From NCBI GenBank assembly GCA_020847045.1, contig JADLCT010000011.1:1-64000 (forward strand): 64,000 nucleotides of DNA, written 5' to 3'. Shown here piece after piece: positions 30,009 through 39,800 of this stretch (positions are counted from its first letter, which is position 1; each line of letters opens with the position of its first letter). A program made the position numbers and the translations under genes. The notes beneath the pieces are model-generated. The model made no database searches. It saw nothing but the letters and a program-made list of their open reading frames with translations, and had not been told where the DNA came from. This stretch comes from Bryobacterales bacterium. GTDB taxonomy: Bacteria; Acidobacteriota; Terriglobia; Bryobacterales; Bryobacteraceae.

Positions 30009-30589
30009 CCTTTGGCGATCATCCGGCCCTGCCATCTGTGCATCTCATCGGACATCGCCGGCACGCCGGAACCCGAGATCCAACGGTTGTAGAAGTTGAA
30101 CAGCGCGCAGGTGGTGATCGTGTAATAGATCGCCTCGTCGTCCCATCCGGCTTCGCGCAGCGGCTCCATGTCCGCGGCCGTCACCTCATGTGAGCTGTGC
30201 GTCAGTTTCTTCACGAAGCGGAGCAGCAGCTTTTCGGAGGCCGGCAACGGCGAGCTTTCCGGATCGTCGAGCACCTGCTCCACCAGCTCGTGGCTTCCCA
30301 GCAGTTCTCCCGCCGCGGCCGCGTGCGCCTTCGTGCAGAAGGCGCACAGGTTCAACCTCGACGTATAGGCGGCCACAAGCTCGCGCAGCCCCGGCGAGAT
30401 CACCGCTGGCGTCCGCAGCAGGCCGTTGGTGAATCGCGCCAGGTGGCCCGTGAAATCCTCGCCGAAGGCAAACAGATCCCAGATTTTCGGGTACTCGGGA
30501 TGTTCGGATTTGGTCTTCTCGATCACGCGCTCATACACGCCCCCGGGCTTGGCGCGTTCCTCGATGCCCGGAATGTAGAGTCTCTTCAT
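29993..30589 (-). CDS. AhpD-like carboxymuconolactone decarboxylase family protein
   Basis: LCAFCTKAHAAAAGEL CXXCXXXH motif; convergent with previous. Confidence 0.85.
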   Translation of the reverse strand: MKRLYIPGIEERAKPGGVYERVIEKTKSEHPEYPKIWDLFAFGEDFTGHLARFTNGLLRTPAVISPGLRELVAAYTSRLNLCAFCTKAHAAAAGELLGSHELVEQVLDDPESSPLPASEKLLLRFVKKLTHSSHEVTAADMEPLREAGWDDEAIYYTITTCALFNFYNRWISGSGVPAMSDEMHRWQGRMIAKGYVRE

Positions 30590-30618
30590 GCGGGTGTTCC
30601 TCGTCGCGGGGAGATTGT

Positions 30619-33600
30619 TCAAAAGATCAGTTTCAAACCCAGTTGCAGAAGCCGGGCCTGGCTTGCCGTGAGAATCCGTCCGAAGTTCGGCGAAGCCAGA
30701 TCGGCGATGGGCAGGCCGAAGTTGGCGTGATTGGCCACGTTGAACGCTTCGGCGCGGAACTGCAGGCGCGCGCCTTCGGTGAGCCGGAAATCCTTCAGCA
30801 GCGAGAGGTCGGCGTTGAAGAAGCCCGGGCCGCGCGCGATGTTGCGCCCGGCGTTGCCGAACCGGCCCGCCTCGGCCGGGGCCTGCAAGCGGCGGAACGC
30901 GTCGCGCCCCAACCAGGACTCCACGGTACGCGATCCGGCGTTCGGGTTGCCCACCAGATCAGGCCGGCTTGCCGCATACCCGGAGATGGGTGGACTTGTG
31001 GCCTGCAGCGCCACGTTGGCCGTGTCGTAGACGGTGAACGGCGTCCCTGTATTCGCGGTAAGAATGCCGTTGAGCTGCCATCCGGCCGCGGCAGTCCGCG
31101 TCCAGCCCGTCAGCGTCCTGCCCAGCGGCAGTTCCCACAGGCCGCTGGCCACCAGGCGGTGACGCGCGTCGAACAGCGAGAGTCCGCGTTCGGCGTTCAG
31201 GTCGAACGGATTCTGCGCCAGGTCGTTCTCCCCGGCCAGTGCCTGTGCCGAGGTGATGTTCAGGTTCATCCCCGACAGGTAGTCGATCGACTTCGAGTAC
31301 CAGTACGAGACGTTGAACGCATAGCCCGCGGCATAACGCCGCGAGACGCTGAACTGAGCCGCATGATAGCTCGAATTCAAGCCGTACATCAGCGTCGCCG
31401 CGGTGGCCAGCCGGCAGGGGCCGCCATCGGCCGGGCAGCCGGCGTGGATGCGGCGGCGGTCGGCGTTGCCGGAAGTGGCGCCCGGCGAGTACACCGACGG
31501 GTTGCGCTCCACGTTGCGCGGTAATCGAGTGCCCTTGGTGCCCACATAGCGGCCTTCCAGCACGAAGCCGCGCCCGGCGCCGCGCTGAATCGAGAAGTTC
31601 CAGTTTTGCGCATACGGCGGCCGGGCTTCGGGAGCCATCGCCAGCATGGTGGTGGGACGCGCGAAGCCGCCGGATTCCGGGAGCGGTCCGGTGGCGTACG
31701 GATTCTGAAAATTCACGTTGCCTGCTTTTTGCACGAACTGCACCCAGGGCACGGCGCTCACGGCGAAGGTCGCGCCTACGTTGGCGCCGTTGGAAAACGG
31801 GTCATAGAAGATACCGTAGCCTGCGCGAATGGACCACAAGCCGTTGCCGGCTGGGTCCCACGCGAGGCCCACCCGAGGCATCAGAGCTTTGGCGTAGTTC
31901 CCGGCAATGCCATCACCGACGCCTTCATCGCCGGGATACAGAATGCCCAGCGGGGCATCGGGACGCACCGTTGATTGCACGCCGGGCACGAAGCCGTTCA
32001 GCCGTCCGCGAATCTCGCTGAATGGATTCACCGCCTCCCATCGCACGCCGTAGTTCATCGTCAGACGCCGGTTCACGCGCCACTCGTCCTGCGCGAAAGC
32101 GTGCAGGCTCCAGTTGCGCAGCCCGCGACCGAAATCGCCCAAGCCCTGGAAGAAGATTTGCGGCGCTCCCAGCAGCAGATTGGCGAACGCATCGCTGGTA
32201 GGGGCGGCGGGCGTGAAGATCATCAAGCCATTCGGCACCGTCGCCTGAAACACGTTCATCTGATTCCGCCGGAAGCCGCCGCCCACCTTGATCGAGTGCG
32301 CCCCCCGGAACCAGGACAAACTGTCGGCCGCCTCGTAGGTGTTCTGCGCCGTGGTGCGCGGACCGCTTTGCGCACCGCCGATGGGCGAATAGCCGGCCAC
32401 GTTGAAATAGGGCGGGCCCTGTCCCAGCGCCGAAGCCGAATCGTAGCCGAAGCCGAGCTCGCGGGGCGAGGTCCGGTTCAGCCGCGCGTCGAAGAAAAAT
32501 TCGTAACGGAAAAAGGAGACGCGCGCCGCGTTCGTCATCACCGGCGAGAGCACGCGGGTATGCGCCAGCACGGCGGAGTGGGCGGTCAGATCGTCGCGCG
32601 TAGGGAAGCCCGGCACCGGCGCACCGCGCACCGAAATCGGATTTACGTTGTGGCCCTTCGAATAGGAGTAGCGCGAGAAGAGCTGGTCGCGCGCCGAACG
32701 GTTGAAATCCACGCGCCCGCCCGCCTGGTTGCTGAGGTTCTCGGTGACCACCGTCGCCGAGCTCACCGAAGAGGCGATGTTTCCATGCGGGTACATCGCC
32801 ACGATGCGGCCCGACAGCGGATGAAACATGCTTTCCGGAATCCGGTTGCCCGGAAAGGGCGCGCCGCCGGCCGCGTTGTTCCGCAGCGGATTGGGAAGTC
32901 CGGAGAAGTCGCCCTGCCGCTGCGCCGCTGTTGGCACGGCGGCCGACTGTGTGAACCCCTGCCTGTTGCGGAAGCCTTCGTAGTAGCCGAACACGAACAG
33001 GCGGTCGCGGACCAAGGGAGCGCCGGCCGAGACGCCGAACTGGTTCTGCTTCAGCGGCTCCACGCCGCGCGAAAAGAAGTTGCGCGCATCCAGGTGGTCG
33101 TTGCGGAAGAACTCATAGATCGTGCCATGAGCCTGATTTCCCCCGCCCTTGGTGACCACGCTTGTGGTGGAACCCGAATAGCCGCCATACTCCGGCGGCG
33201 CCGTGTGCGTCAGAATGCGAAACTCCAGAATCGAATCCACGGGAATCTTCAGCGCGTAGCCGCCATCGACGCGGTTGTTGATCTCCGAACCATCCAGCAG
33301 ATAGCCATTCGACTCCGGCCTCTGTCCATTCACCGCATAGGCCTGGCCTTCGCGCAGTGTGCCGCCGATTCTCAGCACGCCCGCCGTCACCGGGGCGACG
33401 CCGGTTTGCAGCAGCCCCAGTTGCGTGAAGTTGCGTCCATTCAGCGGCAGGTCGAGCACCTCGCGTCCGCTTACCGTCTTGCCCAGAGTGTTCGTCGAGG
33501 TGTCCACATGGGGCGCGTCACCTTCCACCGTCACCGTGGCGGCCACGGCGGCCAGTTCCAGGCGCACGTCCACGCGCGAGGTCTGGCTCACCTGAATCAC

Positions 33601-33882
33601 GATGGGTTCCTGCGTGTAACGCGAAAAGTTGGGTGCCTCCACGGTCAGCGAATACACGCCCGCCGGCAACTGCGCCAGACGGTATAACCCCTGCTCCGCC
33701 GTTTGTTGTGTAAGCGTGAACCCGGTTTGCGCGTTGCGCGCCGTCACCTTGGCGCCACGGATGGCCCCGCCGGATGTGTCTCTGGCCTGTCCTTCCAACG
33801 CCCCCGTAGGGTCTTGCGCCAGCAGGAACCCGGTGGAGGCAGTCACAACGAGGCCCAGTATGAATCGATGTGAATGCTTCAT
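30619..33882 (-). CDS. Oar-like TonB-dependent outer membrane receptor with N-terminal carboxypeptidase regulatory domain
   Basis: GALEGQARDTSGGAIRGAKVTARNAQTGFTLT, LNGRNFTQLGLLQTG, NEFFRN-like plug, C-terminal beta barrel. Confidence 0.93.
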   Translation of the reverse strand: MKHSHRFILGLVVTASTGFLLAQDPTGALEGQARDTSGGAIRGAKVTARNAQTGFTLTQQTAEQGLYRLAQLPAGVYSLTVEAPNFSRYTQEPIVIQVSQTSRVDVRLELAAVAATVTVEGDAPHVDTSTNTLGKTVSGREVLDLPLNGRNFTQLGLLQTGVAPVTAGVLRIGGTLREGQAYAVNGQRPESNGYLLDGSEINNRVDGGYALKIPVDSILEFRILTHTAPPEYGGYSGSTTSVVTKGGGNQAHGTIYEFFRNDHLDARNFFSRGVEPLKQNQFGVSAGAPLVRDRLFVFGYYEGFRNRQGFTQSAAVPTAAQRQGDFSGLPNPLRNNAAGGAPFPGNRIPESMFHPLSGRIVAMYPHGNIASSVSSATVVTENLSNQAGGRVDFNRSARDQLFSRYSYSKGHNVNPISVRGAPVPGFPTRDDLTAHSAVLAHTRVLSPVMTNAARVSFFRYEFFFDARLNRTSPRELGFGYDSASALGQGPPYFNVAGYSPIGGAQSGPRTTAQNTYEAADSLSWFRGAHSIKVGGGFRRNQMNVFQATVPNGLMIFTPAAPTSDAFANLLLGAPQIFFQGLGDFGRGLRNWSLHAFAQDEWRVNRRLTMNYGVRWEAVNPFSEIRGRLNGFVPGVQSTVRPDAPLGILYPGDEGVGDGIAGNYAKALMPRVGLAWDPAGNGLWSIRAGYGIFYDPFSNGANVGATFAVSAVPWVQFVQKAGNVNFQNPYATGPLPESGGFARPTTMLAMAPEARPPYAQNWNFSIQRGAGRGFVLEGRYVGTKGTRLPRNVERNPSVYSPGATSGNADRRRIHAGCPADGGPCRLATAATLMYGLNSSYHAAQFSVSRRYAAGYAFNVSYWYSKSIDYLSGMNLNITSAQALAGENDLAQNPFDLNAERGLSLFDARHRLVASGLWELPLGRTLTGWTRTAAAGWQLNGILTANTGTPFTVYDTANVALQATSPPISGYAASRPDLVGNPNAGSRTVESWLGRDAFRRLQAPAEAGRFGNAGRNIARGPGFFNADLSLLKDFRLTEGARLQFRAEAFNVANHANFGLPIADLASPNFGRILTASQARLLQLGLKLIF

Positions 33883-33955
33883 AGCAGCGAATCCATGAAT
33901 GGTACGGATTCCGCCGCCAGGGAGACAATAATGGGAACGTACTAGCCGGAGCCTG

Positions 33956-34882
33956 TTACAAACTTCCGCGCGGGACGCCTTTCGTTTTTTCGAGGTAGAC
34001 GTCCTTCACCTGGCCCGTCCAGGGAGCGCCCACCCAGTTCCTGGCGCGGGCCGAGAGTTTGCCCGCGGCAATCTGCTCCGGCGTCTTGCCTGCCTTTACG
34101 CCTGCTTCGACAAGCGCGTTCAGCTCACGCATGAACGCCAGTTCGCCTTCCAGGATCTCAGCGCCGCCCGCCGGGCCATGCCCCGGCAGCACATGCCGCG
34201 GCTTCAGCTTCATCGCCGACTCGATCACCTTCGGCCAGTTGCCCGCGTGCGCATCGCCAATGTAGTTGTACGGGCCGTTGGTCGCGGCGTCGCCCGTGCA
34301 CAGCACGCGTTCCTTGGGCAGCCAGGCAAAGCCATCGCCCTTGGTGTGCGCCCAGCCGTAGTGGTGAAACTCCAGCCGCCGCACGCCATCGTCCATCACA
34401 TGCGGATTTTTCGAGAACACCGTCTTAGGCGGCTCGGCCGTGCGCAACTTCAGCTCGGCGACGTCCTTGCGGCTCTTGGCCGCGCTTTGCCAGGCCTGCG
34501 GCTCGCGGATCTTCATCATCTCCACCACGCCGGGAAAGCCCATCGTTTCGGCGCCGTTGCGGGTCCAGAAGGCATTGCCGTAGGCGTGGTCGCCGTGATG
34601 ATGGGTGTCAAAGACGTAGCGCACCGGTTTGGGGGATACCTTGCGCGCATCCGCCAGCGCCAGCTTGGCGCCGCTGGGGAAGTTGGCGTCCACGATCACC
34701 AGGTAATCCTTCATCTCGATGATCACGTTGTTGCAGTGGCCCATGGCGTCGATTTCGCCCTCGCGGAACCACACGCCTTTCACAATCTCCTTCACGGAGC
34801 CCGGTTGCGCCTCGGACACCGCCGTAAAGAACGCCGCGGCCATCAGGCCCGCGAACATGATGCCTAGCAAGGTTCGCCGCAT
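33956..34882 (-). CDS. MBL-fold metallo-hydrolase, secreted
   Basis: FDTHHHGDHAYGN, HVLPGHGP; signal peptide. Confidence 0.92.
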   Translation of the reverse strand: MRRTLLGIMFAGLMAAAFFTAVSEAQPGSVKEIVKGVWFREGEIDAMGHCNNVIIEMKDYLVIVDANFPSGAKLALADARKVSPKPVRYVFDTHHHGDHAYGNAFWTRNGAETMGFPGVVEMMKIREPQAWQSAAKSRKDVAELKLRTAEPPKTVFSKNPHVMDDGVRRLEFHHYGWAHTKGDGFAWLPKERVLCTGDAATNGPYNYIGDAHAGNWPKVIESAMKLKPRHVLPGHGPAGGAEILEGELAFMRELNALVEAGVKAGKTPEQIAAGKLSARARNWVGAPWTGQVKDVYLEKTKGVPRGSL

Positions 34883-34884
34883 GG

Positions 34885-35853
34885 CTAGCGATTATACTTC
34901 GGCTGCGGGCCGCGCACACGCATCCAGACCTCGTCGCACCGCTTTACCACCTCCTCGCCGAGCGGACCCTCTTCGGCGGCGTCCAGGTTGGCCGTCAACT
35001 GGTCCAGCCGGCTGGCGCCCAGCAGCACGCAGGCCGTCGAGGTGTGATGCAGCAGCCAGTTCAGCGACAAGCTGATCATCGACCGTCCGGCTTCCCTGGC
35101 CACGGCGCGCAACTCGTCCACGGCGTCGAAATAGGCCGGATGCCAGTAGCGGTCCAGGTACATCTGATTGCCATCGAACCGCGTGCCGGGCGCCGGACGC
35201 TCGCGCTGCTGCTTGCCCGTAAGTAAACCGCCAGCCAGAGGGTTGTAGGCGACGATGGCCAGCTCATATTTCGCCGCCATCGGCACGAACTCCTGCTCCA
35301 GTCCGCGCGCCACCACGTTGTACATCATCTGCGCCGCGGCCACCGGCGCGTAGCCTTGCTCGCTGGTGATCCGGAACGCTTCCAGCGTCTGCCATGCCGC
35401 GTAGTTGGAAAGCGCCGGGTACAGCACCTTCCCCTGCCGCACCAGCGTGTCCATGGCCTCCAGGGACTCCTCGATGGCCACGGCGTTGTCCGGCATGTGC
35501 ATGTAGTAAAGGTCCAGATAGTCCGTCCGCAACCGCCGCAGCGACTGCTCCACGTTATGCAGAATGGCCGCGCGCGACAGACCGGACTCCAGCGGCCCTT
35601 CGCCCATTCTGCCGCGCACCTTACTGGCCAGAACCACGCCCTGCCGGCGGCCTTCCAGCAGCCGTCCCAGCATCTCCTCGGCCTTCCCGGCGTTATACAC
35701 ATTCGCCGTATCGAGGAAGGTGATGCCCCGCTCCAGACAGGTGTCCAGGATCCGCGCCGCCTCATCGTCCATGGTTTGGCTGCCGAAGGTCATGTTGCCG
35801 TAGGCCAGGCGGGACACGGTCAGCTCGGTGCGGGGAAGGGGAATTGTCTGCAT
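34885..35853 (-). CDS. aldo/keto reductase
   Basis: GITFLDTANVYNAGKAEEMLG, YLDLYYMHMPD. Confidence 0.93.
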   Translation of the reverse strand: MQTIPLPRTELTVSRLAYGNMTFGSQTMDDEAARILDTCLERGITFLDTANVYNAGKAEEMLGRLLEGRRQGVVLASKVRGRMGEGPLESGLSRAAILHNVEQSLRRLRTDYLDLYYMHMPDNAVAIEESLEAMDTLVRQGKVLYPALSNYAAWQTLEAFRITSEQGYAPVAAAQMMYNVVARGLEQEFVPMAAKYELAIVAYNPLAGGLLTGKQQRERPAPGTRFDGNQMYLDRYWHPAYFDAVDELRAVAREAGRSMISLSLNWLLHHTSTACVLLGASRLDQLTANLDAAEEGPLGEEVVKRCDEVWMRVRGPQPKYNR

Positions 35854-35916
35854 ACGCTAGGCCAGCATAACGCACGCCGGAGCGCCACTCCCCGTGTGCT
35901 ATCGTTCTCTCGTAAC

Positions 35917-36909
35917 ATGATCCGCCGCGCCGTCCTGATCGCTCTCGCCTGGCTTCCGGCGCTTTCCGCCGCCCATATCGAACTGGTGGCCGGAGGCGGC
36001 GACGCCCAGCCCGGCGCGCGTCCCCTGGCCCTGCGCCTGGTTGAACCTTTCGGCGTCGACTATGACGCCTCCGGCAACTGGTACATCATCGAATTCGCGG
36101 GGAACCGCCTCATCCAGGTGACACCGCGCGGAGAGACCTCGCTTCTGGCCTCGGCCGAGTTGAGGGAACCCCACGGCATCGCGATTACGCGTGACGGCCG
36201 CCTGTTCATCGCCGATACGCACAACAACCGCGTCGGCCTCATCACGCTCCGTTCCCACGCGCTCACATCGTTCGCCGGCACCGGCGCAGCGGGCTATGCG
36301 GGCGACGGCGGAGCGGCCAATGCCGCCGCGTTCAAGGGCGTTTTCGCCATCGCCCTCGATCCGGCCCAGCGCAACCTGTACATCGCCGACTTGTCCAACC
36401 GCCGCATCCGCCGCATCGATCTGGCCACCAATCTGGTCAGCACCGTCGCCGGAAATGGCGAAAAAGGGGTCCCCGCCGATGGCTCCATGGCGGCGGAGAG
36501 TCCGCTCACCGATCCCCGCGCCGTCGCCGCCGATGCCAGGGGCAACGTCTATGTCCTGGAGCGCGGCGGGAATGCCTTGCGGCGCGTCGATCCCAACGGG
36601 CGCATCCGCACTCTGATCGCCCCCGGCCAGTTCACCCCCAACCTGAACGGCCCGAAACACCTCTGCACGGACCGCCAGGGGCGCGTCATCATCGCCGACG
36701 CCGAAAACAACCTTGTCCGGCTCTACGACCCCGCCAATGGCTCTCTGCGGACCCTGGCCGGGACAGGCAAACCCGGCATTACCGTGGTGAACGGCGACCC
36801 ACTACGTACCGAATTGAACCGCCCTCACGGCGTCACGATCGCCCCGGATGGTGCACTCATCATCACCGACAGCTACAACCACCGCATTCTGCGGCTGACC
36901 GGCTATTGA
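35917..36909 (+). CDS. NHL-repeat beta-propeller protein, secreted
   Basis: Repeated PHGIAITRDGRLFIADTHNNRV / HGVTIAPDGALIITDSYNHRI; true start internal to the supplied ORF. Confidence 0.88.
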   Translation: MIRRAVLIALAWLPALSAAHIELVAGGGDAQPGARPLALRLVEPFGVDYDASGNWYIIEFAGNRLIQVTPRGETSLLASAELREPHGIAITRDGRLFIADTHNNRVGLITLRSHALTSFAGTGAAGYAGDGGAANAAAFKGVFAIALDPAQRNLYIADLSNRRIRRIDLATNLVSTVAGNGEKGVPADGSMAAESPLTDPRAVAADARGNVYVLERGGNALRRVDPNGRIRTLIAPGQFTPNLNGPKHLCTDRQGRVIIADAENNLVRLYDPANGSLRTLAGTGKPGITVVNGDPLRTELNRPHGVTIAPDGALIITDSYNHRILRLTGY

Positions 36910-37131
36910 TTTTCACGACAGCCTGCCGCATTTTGCAGCAAATCAACTAAGTCGTGTAACGTCATTCGCTTACGGCCTCGGAGGCAGGAGTTGCTGCCGG
37001 ATTCCTCCACGGAGATTTTCACCGCGTCGTTGCTGATAATTCAAACAAGACAAGCACAATCAATCATTTGCAAGTTTGACGGCAAAGTGGCCTCCCACCT
37101 GTCCTTAGGAAAGGCGGAAGGAAGGTACATC

Positions 37132-37851
37132 ATGACCGTTATCTTGGTTCTTCTCACGTTTGTGGCTTTCATTCTGTTGGACTGGTTCCTGGAAGAAAAG
37201 CCTGTTGCCACGCAGATCCCGGCTGCGGCGATTTCGCCCGAACGGGCCACGCCGCAGTTGGATTCTGTCGAGGGTTTCCACACTCCCGCGCATGTGCGTT
37301 ATCACCCAGGACACACCTGGATTCTGCGTGAGCGCAAGGGCTACGCCCGCGTCGGAATGGACGAATTCGCGGCCGCTTTGAGCGGCGGCGTTGAGAAGCT
37401 GGAGCTTCCGCGCTCCGGCCAATGGATCCGCCAGGGACAGCGCGTCATCGCCGTCACGCGGCAGGGGGAGCGGGTGGAGTTGGTGTCCCCCACCGAGGGC
37501 GAAGTGGTCGAAATCAACGAAGAGGTTCTCCGCAACCCGGCGCTGCTGCGCCAGCAACCCTATGAAAAGGGATGGTTATTTGCCGTTCATGTGCCGGACG
37601 AGGAGTCCACGTCGCGCAATCTGGTGCCCGTGAACCTGGTTCGCGCCTGGATGAGCGAGGCCGTCCACGCCCTATATGCGCTGCAGCCAACCGCTGCCGG
37701 AGCCATCGCCGCCGATGGCGCCAAGCCCGCGCCGGACCTGCTGGCGCACCTTCCGGAAATCCCCTGGCAGACCACCGCGGCGGAGTTCTTCCTCACGTGC
37801 TGTCTCGAAAAACCGGCTCCTGCCGGCATGGCCCGCGAATTGCAGTCCTAA
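37132..37851 (+). CDS. membrane-anchored GcvH-like (glycine cleavage H-like) protein lacking the lipoyl lysine
   Basis: N-terminal TM MTVILVLLTFVAFILLDWF; HPGHTWILRERKGYARVGMDEFA and SPTEGEVVEINEEVLRNPALLRQQPYEKGWLF match the GcvH fold. Confidence 0.82.
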   Translation: MTVILVLLTFVAFILLDWFLEEKPVATQIPAAAISPERATPQLDSVEGFHTPAHVRYHPGHTWILRERKGYARVGMDEFAAALSGGVEKLELPRSGQWIRQGQRVIAVTRQGERVELVSPTEGEVVEINEEVLRNPALLRQQPYEKGWLFAVHVPDEESTSRNLVPVNLVRAWMSEAVHALYALQPTAAGAIAADGAKPAPDLLAHLPEIPWQTTAAEFFLTCCLEKPAPAGMARELQS

Positions 37852-37878
37852 GTGCGTGCAGCGTGAAAGGACACAGAT

Positions 37879-38637
37879 ATGGCAAACGCGCTGCTGTTTG
37901 ACAGCACACTGTGTGTGGGATGCAAAGCCTGCGAAACGGCCTGCGCCGAGCGGTGGAAGCTCCCGTACAACGAGAAGATCGCCGAAGAGCAAACGCTTTC
38001 GGACCACAAGCTCACTGTGGTGCAAACGCGTGGTGAGAGTTACGCCCGGCGCATGTGCATGCACTGTGCCGACCCCACCTGCGCCAGTGTCTGCCCGGTC
38101 GGCGCGTTCACCAAAACGGCGCTCGGCCCGGTGATCTATGACGCCAGCAAGTGCATGGGCTGCCGCTACTGCATGTTCGCCTGCCCCTTCCAGGTTCCGG
38201 TGTATGAGTGGGGCTCCAGGACGCCCAAAGTCCGGAAGTGCGACCAGTGCCATGACCGTCAGATGGCGGGCAAGGTTACGGCCTGCACGGAGGCATGTCC
38301 CACTGGCGCCACCCTCAGCGGCGACCGTGACGCCATGATTGCCGAGGCCCGCAAGCGTATCGCCGAAAACCCGGCCGGCTACTACCCGCGCATCTACGGG
38401 ATTCAGGAGGCCGGTGGTACCGGCATGCTGCTGCTGAGCAAGGTCCCGTTCGAGCAGTTGGGGATGCCAAAGAATCTGCCCAACCAGCCGCTGCCGCCGC
38501 TCACCTGGAACGTTCTGTCGTTCGTTCCTGACATCGCCTCGGTGGGTTCCGTGCTGCTCGGCGGGGTCTATTGGCTGACGCACCGCCGGGAGGCCGTGGC
38601 CCAGGCCGAAAGGCAGCCGGAAGGGAGGTTGTCATGA
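37879..38637 (+). CDS. 4Fe-4S dicluster ferredoxin (HybA/formate-dehydrogenase beta-like) with C-terminal TM
   Basis: CVGCKACETAC, CMHCADPTCASVCPVGA, CMGCRYCMFACPFQVP, CDQCH...CTEACPTGA. Confidence 0.93.
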   Translation: MANALLFDSTLCVGCKACETACAERWKLPYNEKIAEEQTLSDHKLTVVQTRGESYARRMCMHCADPTCASVCPVGAFTKTALGPVIYDASKCMGCRYCMFACPFQVPVYEWGSRTPKVRKCDQCHDRQMAGKVTACTEACPTGATLSGDRDAMIAEARKRIAENPAGYYPRIYGIQEAGGTGMLLLSKVPFEQLGMPKNLPNQPLPPLTWNVLSFVPDIASVGSVLLGGVYWLTHRREAVAQAERQPEGRLS

Positions 38638-39800
38638 CCACCACCGCATTGCCGCTTCCGCGTTTGGACTCGCTGTGGAGGCGCATATCCATTTGGCGCG
38701 TCATCTTCTATGCCATCATGGCCGCCGCCCTATACGCCGCCTACCTGCGCGCATTCCACGGCCTCGGCTCGGTGAGCAACCTCTCCGATGAGTTCCCCTG
38801 GGGCATCTGGATCGGATTCGACGTGTTGTGCGGCGTGGGCCTGGCCGCGGGCGGCTTCACGCTGGTGGCCATCGTTCACATCTTCCACATCAAACGCTAC
38901 CAGCCCATCCTGCGGCCGGCCATCCTCACGGCCTTCCTGGGCTATCTGCTCGTCGTGGTCGCCCTCATGTTCGATCTGGGCCGTCCCGACCGCATCTGGC
39001 ATCCGCTGGTCATGTGGAACCCGCGTTCCGTAATGTTCGAGGTGGCCTGGTGCGTGATGCTGTACAACACCGTGCTCGCACTGGAGTTCGCGCCCGTCGT
39101 GTTCGAGCGTATGCAATGGCGGCGTCCCATGAGGATCATCCAGTTCATCTCGCCGCCGCTGGTCATCGCGGGCGTCATTCTCTCCACGCTGCACCAGTCC
39201 TCGCTCGGTTCCCTGTATTTGATCGTGCCGTCGAAGCTGCACCCGCTGTGGTATTCGCCGCTGCTGCCGCTGCTGTTCTACATATCAGCCATTTCGGTTG
39301 GCCTGGCCATGACCATCTTTGAAAGCTGGCACTCCTCGCGCGCCTTCGGCAAGCAACTGGAGTGGCCGCTGCTGATGGGCCTTGGCCGCCTGCTGGCCGT
39401 GGTGCTCGGCGTGTTTCTGGTGATGCGGCTGATGGACCTGTCGCGCCGCCATGCGCTCGTCCTCGCCCTGGAGCCCCGCCCAGAAGTCTATCTCTTCTAC
39501 ATCGAGATGTTCCTGATGGCCGCGCCCGTGTTGGTTCTCCTCTCCGGCGCGGTGGCCACGCGGCCGCGGCTGCTGTATCTCTGCTCGGTATCGTCGATTC
39601 TCGGCTTCATCGCCAACCGCCTGAACGTCAGCGTCACGGGCATACAAGCCGTCACTGGCGCCAGTTATGTGCCGCGATGGACTGAAATCGCCATCACGAT
39701 GGGACTGATCGCCGCCGGCTTTGCCATCTTCCGGCTGGCAGCCAAACACCTGCCGCTGTTTGAACACGCCCCGGCGGGGAATGGCCGGGAGAGTACATGA
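38634..39800 (+). CDS. NrfD/PsrC (HybB-like) polytopic membrane quinone oxidoreductase subunit
   Basis: WGIWIGFDVLCGVGLAAGGFTL, LDLGRP-type MFDLGRPDRIWH, STLHQSSLGSLYL. Confidence 0.92.
   Translation: MTTTALPLPRLDSLWRRISIWRVIFYAIMAAALYAAYLRAFHGLGSVSNLSDEFPWGIWIGFDVLCGVGLAAGGFTLVAIVHIFHIKRYQPILRPAILTAFLGYLLVVVALMFDLGRPDRIWHPLVMWNPRSVMFEVAWCVMLYNTVLALEFAPVVFERMQWRRPMRIIQFISPPLVIAGVILSTLHQSSLGSLYLIVPSKLHPLWYSPLLPLLFYISAISVGLAMTIFESWHSSRAFGKQLEWPLLMGLGRLLAVVLGVFLVMRLMDLSRRHALVLALEPRPEVYLFYIEMFLMAAPVLVLLSGAVATRPRLLYLCSVSSILGFIANRLNVSVTGIQAVTGASYVPRWTEIAITMGLIAAGFAIFRLAAKHLPLFEHAPAGNGREST

Noticed and set aside
31975-33687. 570-aa ORF opposite the Oar-like receptor
   Set aside because: Shadow ORF; the minus-strand receptor is clearly coding.
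36910-37131. Sigma-54 (-24/-12) promoter upstream of the redox cassette
   Set aside because: Looked for GG-N10-GC with TTGC context; no acceptable match by eye.
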